64,000 nt of DNA from CAWDYA01 sp963806495 (lineage in GTDB: Bacteria; Acidobacteriota; Polarisedimenticolia; JACPZX01; DASXTC01), in the NCBI GenBank assembly GCA_963806495.1, contig CAWDYA010000004.1:186001-250000 (forward strand), given 5' to 3'. Below the pieces are notes generated by a model. It made no database searches, was not told where the DNA came from, and saw nothing but the letters and a program-made list of their open reading frames with translations. Both the position numbers and the translations under genes were made by a program. Below, piece after piece: positions 48,830 to 57,276 of this stretch. Each line of letters begins with the position of its first letter. Position 1 is the first letter of the stretch.

Positions 48830-50155
48830 ATGACGGCTCCATACCGATGGTTCGCGGCTCTCCTGCTTGCGGTCCTCGCTGCGCCCGCGTCCACCCCGGC
48901 CGGCGAGGCCGCCCGCCGTGTCGGCTCGTTTCCGCCTGAGCGAATCCGGGTCGAGGGCGACCCGCCCGAACGGGTCCATCTGAGCGTCTCGGTTCTGGAT
49001 CCGCAGGGGCGGCCCGTACTCGGGCTGAAATCATCCGATTTCGGGGTCTACGAGGCCGGCGTCCCTCAGACGCTGGCCGACTTCGGGACCGAGTCGGACC
49101 GGCGGGACCGTCCCCTCTCGGTGGTGTTCCTCGTGGACCGCAGCGGCAGCGTCTGGCGCCAGATGGGCAAGTGGAGGCAGGCTGGCGCCTCGCTGGTCTC
49201 GGCGCTGCGGCCGGTCGACGAGATCCGACTGGCCACCTTCACCACCGAGGTCACCGTCCTGCAGGACTTCACGCACGATGCGGCGCTGATCGGCGCCACG
49301 GTGGAGACGCTGGACGATGCCGGGGGCGGGACGCGGGTCTTCAGCGCGGTGGACGAGACACTCACCGACATCGCCGCCAGACGCGGGCGCAAGGTGATCT
49401 TCCTGCTGACGGACGGGCTCGACAACGTCTTCGCCGATGCCTGGAACATGTCCTCCAGTACCTATCTCGCCGATCTGGTGCGCCGCGCGGTTCAGGACGA
49501 CGTGACGGTCGTCACGATCGTCCCCGGCCCCACGGCGCGGCCGTTCCTCGCCGCGCAGGATCTTGCCGTCCAGACCGGCGGCTGGTGGGTCTACCCGAGC
49601 GACGATCTCCCGGCGCTGGTGGCCCGGCTCGGGGAGCGGCTCCTCGAGTCGTACTATCTCGCGTATGACTCGACGAGGGAGCCGGGAGACGGCCGCCGAC
49701 GCGCTCTGAGGGTGGAGCTGCGGCGGACCGACCTGAAAGGGTGCACGGTCCGGACGGTCGACGCGGTATTCGGCCCGAGGCCCCTGTTCGATCTTCTGGC
49801 CGCACGCCTGGAAGGCGACGACGAGGAAGATAGAGCACGGGCGGCCTCCGACCTCGCCCTCGTGAGCGAGAGGCGGGACCAGGCGGCCTCGCTGCTGCTC
49901 AGGCTGCTGAAGGACGACAGCGCGCAGGTGCGTGCCGCGGCCGCCGGATCTCTCGGCAGGATGGGCGAGACCTCGGCGCTCAAGCGCCTGTCACGGCTGC
50001 TCTCTGACAATGAGCCGGCGGTGCGCGAGGCCGCGGCGGGCGCCATGCGCCGGTGGCTCGACTCGGGTGCCGATCCTGCGACGAGGCGACGTATTCTCGA
50101 CGTTCTCGATTCGGCCGGGCGCCTGGCTCCCGGATCCGATCAGAGTATTCCCTGA
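48830..50155 (+). CDS. Exported VWFA-domain protein with C-terminal HEAT-like repeats
   Basis: This 441-residue protein has a signal peptide (MTAPYRWFAALLLAVLAAPASTPA), an immunoglobulin-like entry with Pro-Val-x-x-Leu-Lys-x-x-Asp-Phe, and a von Willebrand A domain (residues about 95-280). The MIDAS motif is DRSGSVW (near residue 103), with LLTDGLDNV later. This arrangement matches the VWFA-related domain expanded in Acidobacteriota. The last 120 residues are two HEAT-like helical repeats (VRAAAAGSLGRMGE, VREAAAGAMRRW). A TATGAT hexamer ends six bases before the ATG and no ribosome site is visible. The 3' end overlaps the next, convergent gene by 16 bases. Confidence 0.85.
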   Translation: MTAPYRWFAALLLAVLAAPASTPAGEAARRVGSFPPERIRVEGDPPERVHLSVSVLDPQGRPVLGLKSSDFGVYEAGVPQTLADFGTESDRRDRPLSVVFLVDRSGSVWRQMGKWRQAGASLVSALRPVDEIRLATFTTEVTVLQDFTHDAALIGATVETLDDAGGGTRVFSAVDETLTDIAARRGRKVIFLLTDGLDNVFADAWNMSSSTYLADLVRRAVQDDVTVVTIVPGPTARPFLAAQDLAVQTGGWWVYPSDDLPALVARLGERLLESYYLAYDSTREPGDGRRRALRVELRRTDLKGCTVRTVDAVFGPRPLFDLLAARLEGDDEEDRARAASDLALVSERRDQAASLLLRLLKDDSAQVRAAAAGSLGRMGETSALKRLSRLLSDNEPAVREAAAGAMRRWLDSGADPATRRRILDVLDSAGRLAPGSDQSIP

Positions 50156-50733
50156 CGCGCGAGCCAGGTCCGAAGCAGCATCAGCGCCAGACCCACCCCG
50201 AGTGACATGATGGTGCCGTGCTCGCTGTTGTCCACCGTCTGCTGCCAGGTCCAGCGGGTGTCGTCGCCGCTTCGGTAGGGCGTAACGCGGGGGATCATGT
50301 CGGGCACGCTCTTCTCGTAGCGGGTGTAGGCGTCGCCGTAGATCGCCCGCAGCCGGTCCCCCTCGATCTTCATCTTGCGGGGCATGTAGTAGACGAAGAA
50401 CGCCGCCAGGAAGATCACATACAGCCAGAGCCGTGGGTTCCTCGGGCTGAGGGTGAGATTCCAGGGAGGCATCCCCACGATGCAGAAGCCGATCACGATT
50501 GTGATCGCGCCGACATAGAGCGGGTTCTTCACATAGGCGTAGGGCCCGGTCGTGGTCAGCCGCTTGTTCTTGACGAGGTGGCCCGCCGCCCAGACGCGAA
50601 GCGCCTGTCCGGCCACGATAGGAATCAAGCCGATCGCCAGCGAGACCGGCGTCGGCTTGGAAAAGTAGATCAGCACCAGGATGCCGAGGTAGCAGAGAAC
50701 CAGCCGCCAGGTGGGCTTCTTCAGCCAGGCCAT
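50140..50733 (-). CDS. ICMT/PEMT-like membrane methyltransferase
   Basis: This 197-residue integral membrane protein has about five hydrophobic segments and the GPYAYVKNPLYVGAI motif of isoprenylcysteine carboxyl methyltransferase / phospholipid methyltransferase-like proteins. An EGDRLRAIYGDAYTRYEKSVP C-terminal signature completes the SAM-binding region. The substrate is unknown. It may be co-transcribed with the flippase-like gene, whose stop lies 81 bases upstream on the same strand. Confidence 0.8.
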   Translation of the reverse strand: MAWLKKPTWRLVLCYLGILVLIYFSKPTPVSLAIGLIPIVAGQALRVWAAGHLVKNKRLTTTGPYAYVKNPLYVGAITIVIGFCIVGMPPWNLTLSPRNPRLWLYVIFLAAFFVYYMPRKMKIEGDRLRAIYGDAYTRYEKSVPDMIPRVTPYRSGDDTRWTWQQTVDNSEHGTIMSLGVGLALMLLRTWLARQGIL

Positions 50734-50814
50734 CGTGTCCTTTCGTTGCCGGGGTCCGACCCGGAGCGAGGCATGCTACATCAGGCACGGGCACCGATCA
50801 ACGAGCGGGGTCGA

Positions 50815-51855
50815 TCACCCCGGATTGTCCGCCCTGGCCTCACGAAGCAGCGGCCCGCAGAGCAGCAGGCTCAGACCGAACGGGAGGAAATAGTAGATGA
50901 TCCGGTAGGCCAGAAGCGCCACGAGCGCCTCCTCGAGAGGAACGCCGAGAGAGACGTACAGACCGGCCATGGAGACCTCCATCAATCCGAGGCCGCCGGG
51001 CACGATCGAGATGAGATAGATGAAGACACCCACCGCGAATCCGGCGGCGAGCGTCCCCACGTTGATCGTGTAGCCGGTAGCGAGAAAGCAGAAGTAGAGC
51101 ACGCCGGCCGCCGCCGCCCAGTCCACGGTCAGGTAGAGGAACGGCACGGCGATCTTGCGCCGGTGCGAGGTGATCAATGCGGTCGCCTCGTGGAACTCCT
51201 GCCGGAATGTCTCCAGGCTCTCGTCGGTGAGGCGGCGGAAGACGGGAAGCGATGGAAGGGTCTTTCCGAGCCATTTGAAGATGCGGATGCCCACCGTCAG
51301 CACCAGGTCGAGGACACGCCGGTTGTAGAGCCCGGCGAACGCCGAGGCGACCAGCCCCATGGAGACGACAACGATCGCACCGGAAAGAACCTCCTGGAGG
51401 ATGTTGAGCGCCCCGTTGAGCAGGAGCCTTCCGAACCCCACCACCACGACCAGCAGCAGCACGACGTTGTTGAGCATCGTGGACACGAGGGAGATGATCA
51501 GGGTCGTGTGGGTCCGGATCCCCTGACGTTTCAGGAAGTAGAGACGGAGGGTCATCCCGCTGACGCCGCCGGCGGAGAAAAGGTAGCTCACGGTGGCCGA
51601 TGCGAACGCGATCCGGAAGAGCTGGCCTCCCCGGACCGGACAGTCCGCGGCCCGCACCAGGCCCCGGAACGCGAGGTAGTTGAAGAAATAGCTCACCCCG
51701 GCGGTCAGCGCGGCCAGCAGCAGCAGGGAGGTCCTCAGATTGCTGATGACGGAGCCGAGCAGCTTCAGGTCGGCGAGGAAGAACAGGGCTCCCAGCACTC
51801 CGAGAAACAGGAGCACGGTGAACCCGGCGAGGGAATAGGCTGGTGATCGCGACAT
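50815..51855 (-). CDS. Flippase-like membrane protein (UPF0104 / LPG synthase TM-region family)
   Basis: This 346-residue protein has eight or more predicted transmembrane helices. The family signatures are FFNYLAFRGLVRAADCPVR, YLFSAGGVSGMTLRLYFLKRQG, and the C-terminal IVPGGLGLMEVSMAGLYVSLGVPLEEAL. Related proteins form the membrane part of lysyl-phosphatidylglycerol synthase or accompany glycosyltransferases. There is no cytosolic transferase domain here, so lipid translocation is only a possibility. Confidence 0.82.
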   Translation of the reverse strand: MSRSPAYSLAGFTVLLFLGVLGALFFLADLKLLGSVISNLRTSLLLLAALTAGVSYFFNYLAFRGLVRAADCPVRGGQLFRIAFASATVSYLFSAGGVSGMTLRLYFLKRQGIRTHTTLIISLVSTMLNNVVLLLVVVVGFGRLLLNGALNILQEVLSGAIVVVSMGLVASAFAGLYNRRVLDLVLTVGIRIFKWLGKTLPSLPVFRRLTDESLETFRQEFHEATALITSHRRKIAVPFLYLTVDWAAAAGVLYFCFLATGYTINVGTLAAGFAVGVFIYLISIVPGGLGLMEVSMAGLYVSLGVPLEEALVALLAYRIIYYFLPFGLSLLLCGPLLREARADNPG

Positions 51856-51891
51856 GAAGGCCCTGATCAGAGGGTAACGCAGGATATCAGA

Positions 51892-54450
51892 TCAGGGAAC
51901 CAGGCACGGATGGAAGTTGATCCGCTTGAGGCACGAGGAGCTGTACCCGAGGGGTGTTTCCGCGCCGCCGCCCAAAGAAGCGGTTATCAGGTAGAAGAGG
52001 CCCTGGCCGGGCGGTGGCGTGAACCCGTCCGTGTACTGGGTGTTGTAGAGGGGGGCCGCGTAGCAGCCGCCGTAGTTGTCGGGCCGGAGGTTCGCGATGT
52101 CGTCGCGATAGACCCGGTACGAGACCGCTCCCTGCACGAAGGCCCAGGTCATCTCGCCGGCCGCGTCGATGGTCAGATTGGAGATCGGGTCGGTAACCTT
52201 GGTGTTGTTGAGCAGCAGCGAGAGACTGGCCGAGCCGCTGTTCAGCACGACGATGTCGGTGCGGGCGTCGTTGTTGAAGTCGCCGGGGACGAAGTAGATT
52301 GGGTCGTTGCCGGTGCCGAACCGCCCGTCCGGGATGAAGCCGCTCGGCCCCCGGATGAAGGTCGACAGGTCGTTGTCGAGCCTGTTGGCCACGATCGCGT
52401 CCATCCCGCCGACGCCGTCGAGATCTATCAGGGCCAGGGCCTCCGGCCGGGTACCGGTGGGCACGGAGGCCTGTGGATTGAGCAGGCCGAGCTCGCCGAG
52501 CCCGAGCAGAGTGGTCAGCTCCCCGGGCGCGAGCGGGTCCGCCGGCTTGCATATCGCGAGTACGTCGGGGACTCCGTCCCCGTTGATGTCCCCGCTCACG
52601 ATCTGATCCACGGGAGAGGGACTCGGGAGCGTGGTGACCGGGCCCTTCGAGAAGTTGTTGCCTCCCGTGCTGAGCAGGGTCACAACCTGGTTCAGGCCGT
52701 TGAGGCTGATCGCCACGTCCTCGACGCCATCTCCGTCGTAATCGCCGATGGCGAGGCTCCTCTGTGGATCACCGATCCGGACATTCTTGACGTTGCTCAT
52801 CCCGTTGAACAGCTCGGCGAAGAAGAACGACACTTTGTCGCTGCGTCCGTTGGCGACGACGATGTCGGGCATCCCGTCCCCGTTGAAGTCGTGCGTCTTC
52901 ACGTCGAGCGGCAGGTCCCCGACCGTCAGGGTGTGCATGAGCACGAAGTTGCCGGTCGTGTCGTTGTACAGCACGTTGATCGTGTCCCCCGTCTGGTCGG
53001 AGGCCAGGCCCTGGTTGGCCACGACCAGGTCGGCGTATCCGTCGACGTTGAAATCGTCCGCCGCCACCGCCCCGGGCGCGATGCCGACCGGCAGCACCTG
53101 CGAGAGGAAGAAGGAGCCCTCCCCGTCGCCGCGGAGGATCGACAGGGTATCGTCGTCGCGGTTGGCCACGGCGAGATCCAGATAGCCGTCGTGGTTGAAG
53201 TCGGCCGTGGCGGCGCCGATCGGAACCTGGCCCGTCGCCGTGGTCGGCGCCCCGAGGCTGCCGAGGGCGTCCCCGAGCAGCACCGAGACGCTGTCGCTTC
53301 CCTCGTTCGCCGTCGTGACATCGCAGAGGCCGTCGCCGTTCATGTCCAGGATGGCCGCCTGGGCCGGGCCGTGGTCGGTGCCGAGCTGAAGCGGCGCGCT
53401 GAAGGTGCCGTTGCCCTGGTTGTGAAGCATGGTGATGTTGCTGGAGCTGCCGTCGGGAAACGCGACATCCATGTTGGTGTCATGATCGAAGTCGCAGAAG
53501 ACGGGGTTGCGGGGATCGAGGCCATCGGCGATCGTCTGCAGAACGTTGAAGGCTCCATTGCCCAGGCCGTGCAGGCTCAGGATGTGCTGCCCGGTCACCT
53601 GACTGCTCGCCATGATGTCCAGCGTGCCGTCCTTGTCGAGGTCGGCCGCTCCGAGATAGCTGGTCGTGGCTCCGACGGCGCTGGTGAAGCCGGCGCCGAA
53701 GTTGCCGTCCCCGAGGCCCGGCAGGAAGGTGATGCTGTTCGTGAGAGAGCTTCCGGTCACCACGTCCCGCTTGCCGTCCTTGTCGAAATCGCCCACCACG
53801 GCGCCGAGCGGGCTCTGCCCGACAGTGGCCGGTGTTGCCTGCGTGAACCCTCCCGCACCGTTGCCCAGCAGCGTCACGACGCGCCCTGACGCCTGGCCGA
53901 CCGCCTGCTCGACGACCACCAGGTCGTCCTTGCCGTCGCTGTTCATGTCGGTGACCGAGACATGAACCGGGTTGAAACCGAGAGGAATCGTGGTCGGTGC
54001 GAGGAAGCCGGTGATCCCGTCGCCGAGCAGAATGGTGATGCCGGTGTCGTTCACCACCGTCAGATCGGGCTTCAGGTCGGCGTTGAAATTTCCGGTGGCG
54101 GCCCAGACAGCCCCGCCGGCGATCGCGATCGTGGAGATGACCGACAGACCGCCTCCCAGATCCCCCTTGAGCACGGTGACCGACCCGGTCTGCAGCGAGC
54201 CGTCGAGGTACTTGTTGACCACGGCGATGTCCAGAATCCCGTCGCGGTCGAAGTCCCCCGGCAGGGTGGCGATCGGCCTGGCGATCTGGGGCGACGCCCC
54301 GCGCAGATCGAACCGTGCGGGGCTGAAGCCCGTGCAGGTGTTCGGGCTGGCGACGGCCGGGGCGCCGGACAGCAGCAGCACCAGGACCGCGCCGGTCAGG
54401 CCCGCCCGGACGCTCGCCGCGCGATGGATGAGGCCACGATGTGAGGTCAT
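51892..54450 (-). CDS. Exported FG-GAP/VCBS repeat protein
   Basis: This 852-residue secreted or surface protein begins with a signal peptide (VRAGLTGAVLVLLLSGAPAVA). More than ten FG-GAP/VCBS repeats follow, each with the calcium-binding DFDKDGKRDVV or DFNHDGYLDLAVANRD type sequence. These form one or two seven-blade integrin-alpha-like propellers from about residue 45 to 760. A 90-residue C-terminal domain carries four cysteines. No enzymatic motif is visible, so adhesion or polymer binding is possible. A good promoter lies 39-66 bases upstream. I see no terminator directly after it. Confidence 0.87.
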   Translation of the reverse strand: MTSHRGLIHRAASVRAGLTGAVLVLLLSGAPAVASPNTCTGFSPARFDLRGASPQIARPIATLPGDFDRDGILDIAVVNKYLDGSLQTGSVTVLKGDLGGGLSVISTIAIAGGAVWAATGNFNADLKPDLTVVNDTGITILLGDGITGFLAPTTIPLGFNPVHVSVTDMNSDGKDDLVVVEQAVGQASGRVVTLLGNGAGGFTQATPATVGQSPLGAVVGDFDKDGKRDVVTGSSLTNSITFLPGLGDGNFGAGFTSAVGATTSYLGAADLDKDGTLDIMASSQVTGQHILSLHGLGNGAFNVLQTIADGLDPRNPVFCDFDHDTNMDVAFPDGSSSNITMLHNQGNGTFSAPLQLGTDHGPAQAAILDMNGDGLCDVTTANEGSDSVSVLLGDALGSLGAPTTATGQVPIGAATADFNHDGYLDLAVANRDDDTLSILRGDGEGSFFLSQVLPVGIAPGAVAADDFNVDGYADLVVANQGLASDQTGDTINVLYNDTTGNFVLMHTLTVGDLPLDVKTHDFNGDGMPDIVVANGRSDKVSFFFAELFNGMSNVKNVRIGDPQRSLAIGDYDGDGVEDVAISLNGLNQVVTLLSTGGNNFSKGPVTTLPSPSPVDQIVSGDINGDGVPDVLAICKPADPLAPGELTTLLGLGELGLLNPQASVPTGTRPEALALIDLDGVGGMDAIVANRLDNDLSTFIRGPSGFIPDGRFGTGNDPIYFVPGDFNNDARTDIVVLNSGSASLSLLLNNTKVTDPISNLTIDAAGEMTWAFVQGAVSYRVYRDDIANLRPDNYGGCYAAPLYNTQYTDGFTPPPGQGLFYLITASLGGGAETPLGYSSSCLKRINFHPCLVP

Positions 54451-54488
54451 ATACCCTGCCGTCGAACCGGATATCCGGGAGTTGACTG

Positions 54489-54516
54489 ATTATACGGCGA
54501 TGTGACGGAAGGTCAA
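54489..54516 (-). promoter_or_regulatory. Promoter of the FG-GAP protein gene
   Basis: On the minus strand TTGACC (54516-54511) and a perfect TATAAT (54494-54489) are 16 bases apart, giving a leader of about 33 bases. Confidence 0.75.
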
Positions 54517-54541
54517 TGGCATTGTCTTCCAAGATCCTGAA

Positions 54542-54585
54542 AACAAAAAAGAAAGCGGCACCATCCCGCGCGGGGATGGTGCCGC
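54542..54585 (-). terminator. Terminator of the MopE-like gene
   Basis: A perfect 13-bp stem (54555-54567 with 54573-54585) and five-base loop is followed on the minus strand by TTTCTTTTTTGTTT. It lies 44 bases past the stop codon. Confidence 0.9.
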
Positions 54586-54628
54586 TTCGATTGCTGTCAC
54601 GGGGCCCGGTGGGTCAGGCCCCGCAGCG

Positions 54629-56452
54629 CTAACCGTCGATCACGCCGTTGCAGTCGTTGTCGAGCCCATCGCTGCCTCTCGGGCCGCTGTCGGTCTCGGG
54701 GACCACGGTGGGATCCTCGCAATCGACGTAGTTGTTGCAGTTGTCGTCGATGCCGTTGACCAGTTCGATGGCGCCGGGGCTCACCGCAGGGTCGTAATCG
54801 TTGCAGTCGGCCTGCAGCGGGTCGGACGGGTTCGCGTAGTAGCCATCGCCGTCGTTGTCCACGAGATTGACGTTGTCGATGGTGCCATCGCAGTTGTCGT
54901 CGAGGCCGTCCCAGATCTCCACGGCGCCCGGGTTCATCGAAAAGTTGCTGTCGTCGCAGTCGCCGTTGCAGCTGGTGTACAGGTCGCCATCGGCGTCGAA
55001 GTCCTCGTCGATGACCCCGTCGCAGTCATCGTCGACGTTGTTGCACACTTCCACCTGCCCGGGGTAGACGTCGCTGTCGCCATCGTCGCAGTCGACGTTG
55101 CTGAGGTATCCGTCGCTGTCCATGTCGACCGGGCCGAGGGCGGTGAACATGCGTCCCTGCACCGTCTCGTCGCGGAAGTAGCCCTCCCACGCCCTGCGGT
55201 AGGCGTCGAGCTTGCTGATCTCGCCGGCCGAGGGTGTGGTGCCGGCCTTGGCCAGCAGCACGAACGCCACGCGGTAGTTCTTCTGCGAGGTGCCGGCGTC
55301 GGGAACCCGCATCCCCTCGACACGGGTGATGTCGTCGACGTGGATCGTGAGCGGCGGATAGCTCACCGTCCAGGGGGTGTCCTCGCCCGGAGTGAACGGA
55401 CGATTGGAGCAATCGGGCGTGACCTTGCCGTTGCCGGTGTCGAGACGGACGAACGGGTCGACCTGTCCCGGCGAGCGGAACCCCTGCAGATACTGGTCGA
55501 TCTGACTGTAGCCGTCGCTGCGGCCCACGGTCGTGTAGGTGCCGTCGAGGTTGTCGAGCCAGTAGTTGCCTTCCATGCTGGAGAAGCCGTTCCAGGTCGA
55601 GGAGGGCCCCGTTGCCGGCCCGCTCGTGTAGAAGCACCAGTGTGCCTCGTTGCGTCCCAGCAGGAACGAATCGGCCTGGGCGCGTTTCTTGGTGCCGAGA
55701 TTCTTGTCCGCCTTCACCCAGGCGCCCCATCGGTGTCCCGTCTCCTGCGCCAGCAGCGACATCGGGGAATCGTTGTTGCCCGGGATGCGGGTGAGCTCCG
55801 AGGCCGGATCGATGACGCCGTTCGCATCGACCACCACGTCAGGCCAGCCGGTGAAGTTGCGCATCAGAACGAGGCTCTTGAGGTACTGCGTGCCGTATAT
55901 CGCGCTGTCGTCCTGGATCGGCACGCCGATTCCCTGCACGTCGTTCTTCACGTGGATGTGGTACGAACCCTCGGCATGATTGAAATCAGGGTAGAAGATC
56001 AGGAAGTCCTTGTTGTCGGAGTGTGTTTCCATGTACTGCTGCGCCGCTGCCACCAGATCGATACGGGTCCCGAGGGCATCCTCGGAGATGATGCTGTTGC
56101 GGTTGTCCACCAGCACCGCGATGTCACCGACATCGTAGTTCTCGGCGGTCAACGCCGCCTGGGCGGCCGTGAGCTGACCTCCCGCCAGGTTCGGGTTCGA
56201 CTGATGGTAGATCGATTCGTCGCTCGCCCGCTCCTTGTAGGTGGCGCACCGATTGATGTTCATCAGCTTGCCGACCTTGTTGCGAACGATCGGTCCCACC
56301 GGTCCTGAGACGCATTCGCCGGTGTTGACGACTTTCTCGAGGCCCTGGGGACATGCCTGTCCGGTGTATCCCTGCTGCAGGGCGAGCGGCGCGGCCAGAA
56401 TGGCGGCCACGAGCAGAACCGAGGAAGAGCGGAGCAGAGTGCGCACACTCAT
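54629..56452 (-). CDS. Secreted protein with zincin-like motif and MopE metal-binding repeats
   Basis: This 607-residue exported protein has a signal peptide (MSVRTLLRSSSVLLVAAILAAPLAL) and a region of unknown fold to about residue 440. In it, SLLAQETGHRWGAWVK resembles a metallopeptidase HExxH helix with Gln in place of the first His. Four MopE-type repeats follow (residues about 445-607), each with DxDGDGYxxxxDCDD then PGAxExxxGxDDNC. Such repeats occur in copper- and calcium-binding surface proteins. I chose ATG 56452 over 56467 or 56497 because GGAG lies nine bases upstream and it gives a clean signal peptide. It has its own promoter and terminator. Confidence 0.83.
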   Translation of the reverse strand: MSVRTLLRSSSVLLVAAILAAPLALQQGYTGQACPQGLEKVVNTGECVSGPVGPIVRNKVGKLMNINRCATYKERASDESIYHQSNPNLAGGQLTAAQAALTAENYDVGDIAVLVDNRNSIISEDALGTRIDLVAAAQQYMETHSDNKDFLIFYPDFNHAEGSYHIHVKNDVQGIGVPIQDDSAIYGTQYLKSLVLMRNFTGWPDVVVDANGVIDPASELTRIPGNNDSPMSLLAQETGHRWGAWVKADKNLGTKKRAQADSFLLGRNEAHWCFYTSGPATGPSSTWNGFSSMEGNYWLDNLDGTYTTVGRSDGYSQIDQYLQGFRSPGQVDPFVRLDTGNGKVTPDCSNRPFTPGEDTPWTVSYPPLTIHVDDITRVEGMRVPDAGTSQKNYRVAFVLLAKAGTTPSAGEISKLDAYRRAWEGYFRDETVQGRMFTALGPVDMDSDGYLSNVDCDDGDSDVYPGQVEVCNNVDDDCDGVIDEDFDADGDLYTSCNGDCDDSNFSMNPGAVEIWDGLDDNCDGTIDNVNLVDNDGDGYYANPSDPLQADCNDYDPAVSPGAIELVNGIDDNCNNYVDCEDPTVVPETDSGPRGSDGLDNDCNGVIDG

Positions 56453-56569
56453 AGAAACCGTCTCCATGCCCGTGAAGGGTCGGCTGTGGGGCGCCACGTA
56501 GACGCCGCGTGATGTGAATGAATGAACACTGATTCGTCGGCTCGTGAAGTCAGGATGATCCTTAGTGTT

Positions 56570-56598
56570 TATCTACCTGTCACATGGCCGCTTGTCAA
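56570..56598 (-). promoter_or_regulatory. Promoter of the MopE-like gene
   Basis: On the minus strand a perfect TTGACA (56598-56593) and TAGATA (56575-56570) are 17 bases apart, in an unusually AT-rich stretch (about 56515-56640). The predicted leader is about 110 bases. No other feature is recognisable in the intergenic region. Confidence 0.8.
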
Positions 56599-56694
56599 TG
56601 GGCCAATATATGACACATTCTCCATGCGGATGACCGTTGTGTGCACCAGACGACCCGCTCGACAGGATGCGAGGCCGATGGCTATCATCGGCGC

Positions 56695-57276
56695 GTGACT
56701 CATGATCCGATGATACTCGAAATCGAGGTCAAACTGAGCCTTCGGGATGAAAAGGACGCGCAGTCACGTCTCGCGCGGCTGCCGGCCTCGCTCGTCGAGC
56801 CACGCGGGTTCGAGCGCAATGAGATCTACGACACAGCCGACGGGGCGCTCAGGGCGGCCGGCCGGCTTCTGCGTCTGCGTGTCACCCCCGAGCGATCGCT
56901 GATCACCTTCAAGGAGAAGGTCGAGACCGACCTGCGCGCGAAGGTGCGCTCCGAGGTCGAGACCGAGGTGGGCTCCCCCGAGGCGACGCGCCTCATCCTC
57001 ACGGGTCTCGGCCTCCGGACCGTCTATCGCTACGAGAAGTATCGCAGCTACCATGCATGGACCGACCCGGGCTCGGGCTCGGTGTTGAGCATCTCGGTGG
57101 ACGAGACGCCGATCGGAGTCTACGTGGAGCTCGAGGGGCCGAAGCCGGCGATCGACGCGGCCGCCCGGAGGATGGGCTTCACCGAAGAGGACTACATCCT
57201 GGACGATTACCGAACGCTGCACCTGGCCTGGCTGGAGCGGGCCGGTCTGCCGCAGGGGGACCTGGTCTTCGGATGA
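56695..57276 (+). CDS. CYTH-domain protein (triphosphate-tunnel metalloenzyme)
   Basis: This 193-residue protein has the CYTH signature EIEVKLSL at the start and the paired ERNEIYDTADGALRAAGRLLRLR. It also has ITFKEKVE, YRYEKYRSYHAW and SVDETPIGVYVELEG strands whose Glu, Arg and Lys residues line the tunnel. Family activities include adenylate cyclase IV, thiamine triphosphatase and inorganic triphosphatase, which cannot be separated here. GTG 56695 follows a TATCAT hexamer by six bases; ATG 56710 is an alternative. The stop overlaps the next ATG (ATGA). Confidence 0.88.
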   Translation: MTHDPMILEIEVKLSLRDEKDAQSRLARLPASLVEPRGFERNEIYDTADGALRAAGRLLRLRVTPERSLITFKEKVETDLRAKVRSEVETEVGSPEATRLILTGLGLRTVYRYEKYRSYHAWTDPGSGSVLSISVDETPIGVYVELEGPKPAIDAAARRMGFTEEDYILDDYRTLHLAWLERAGLPQGDLVFG

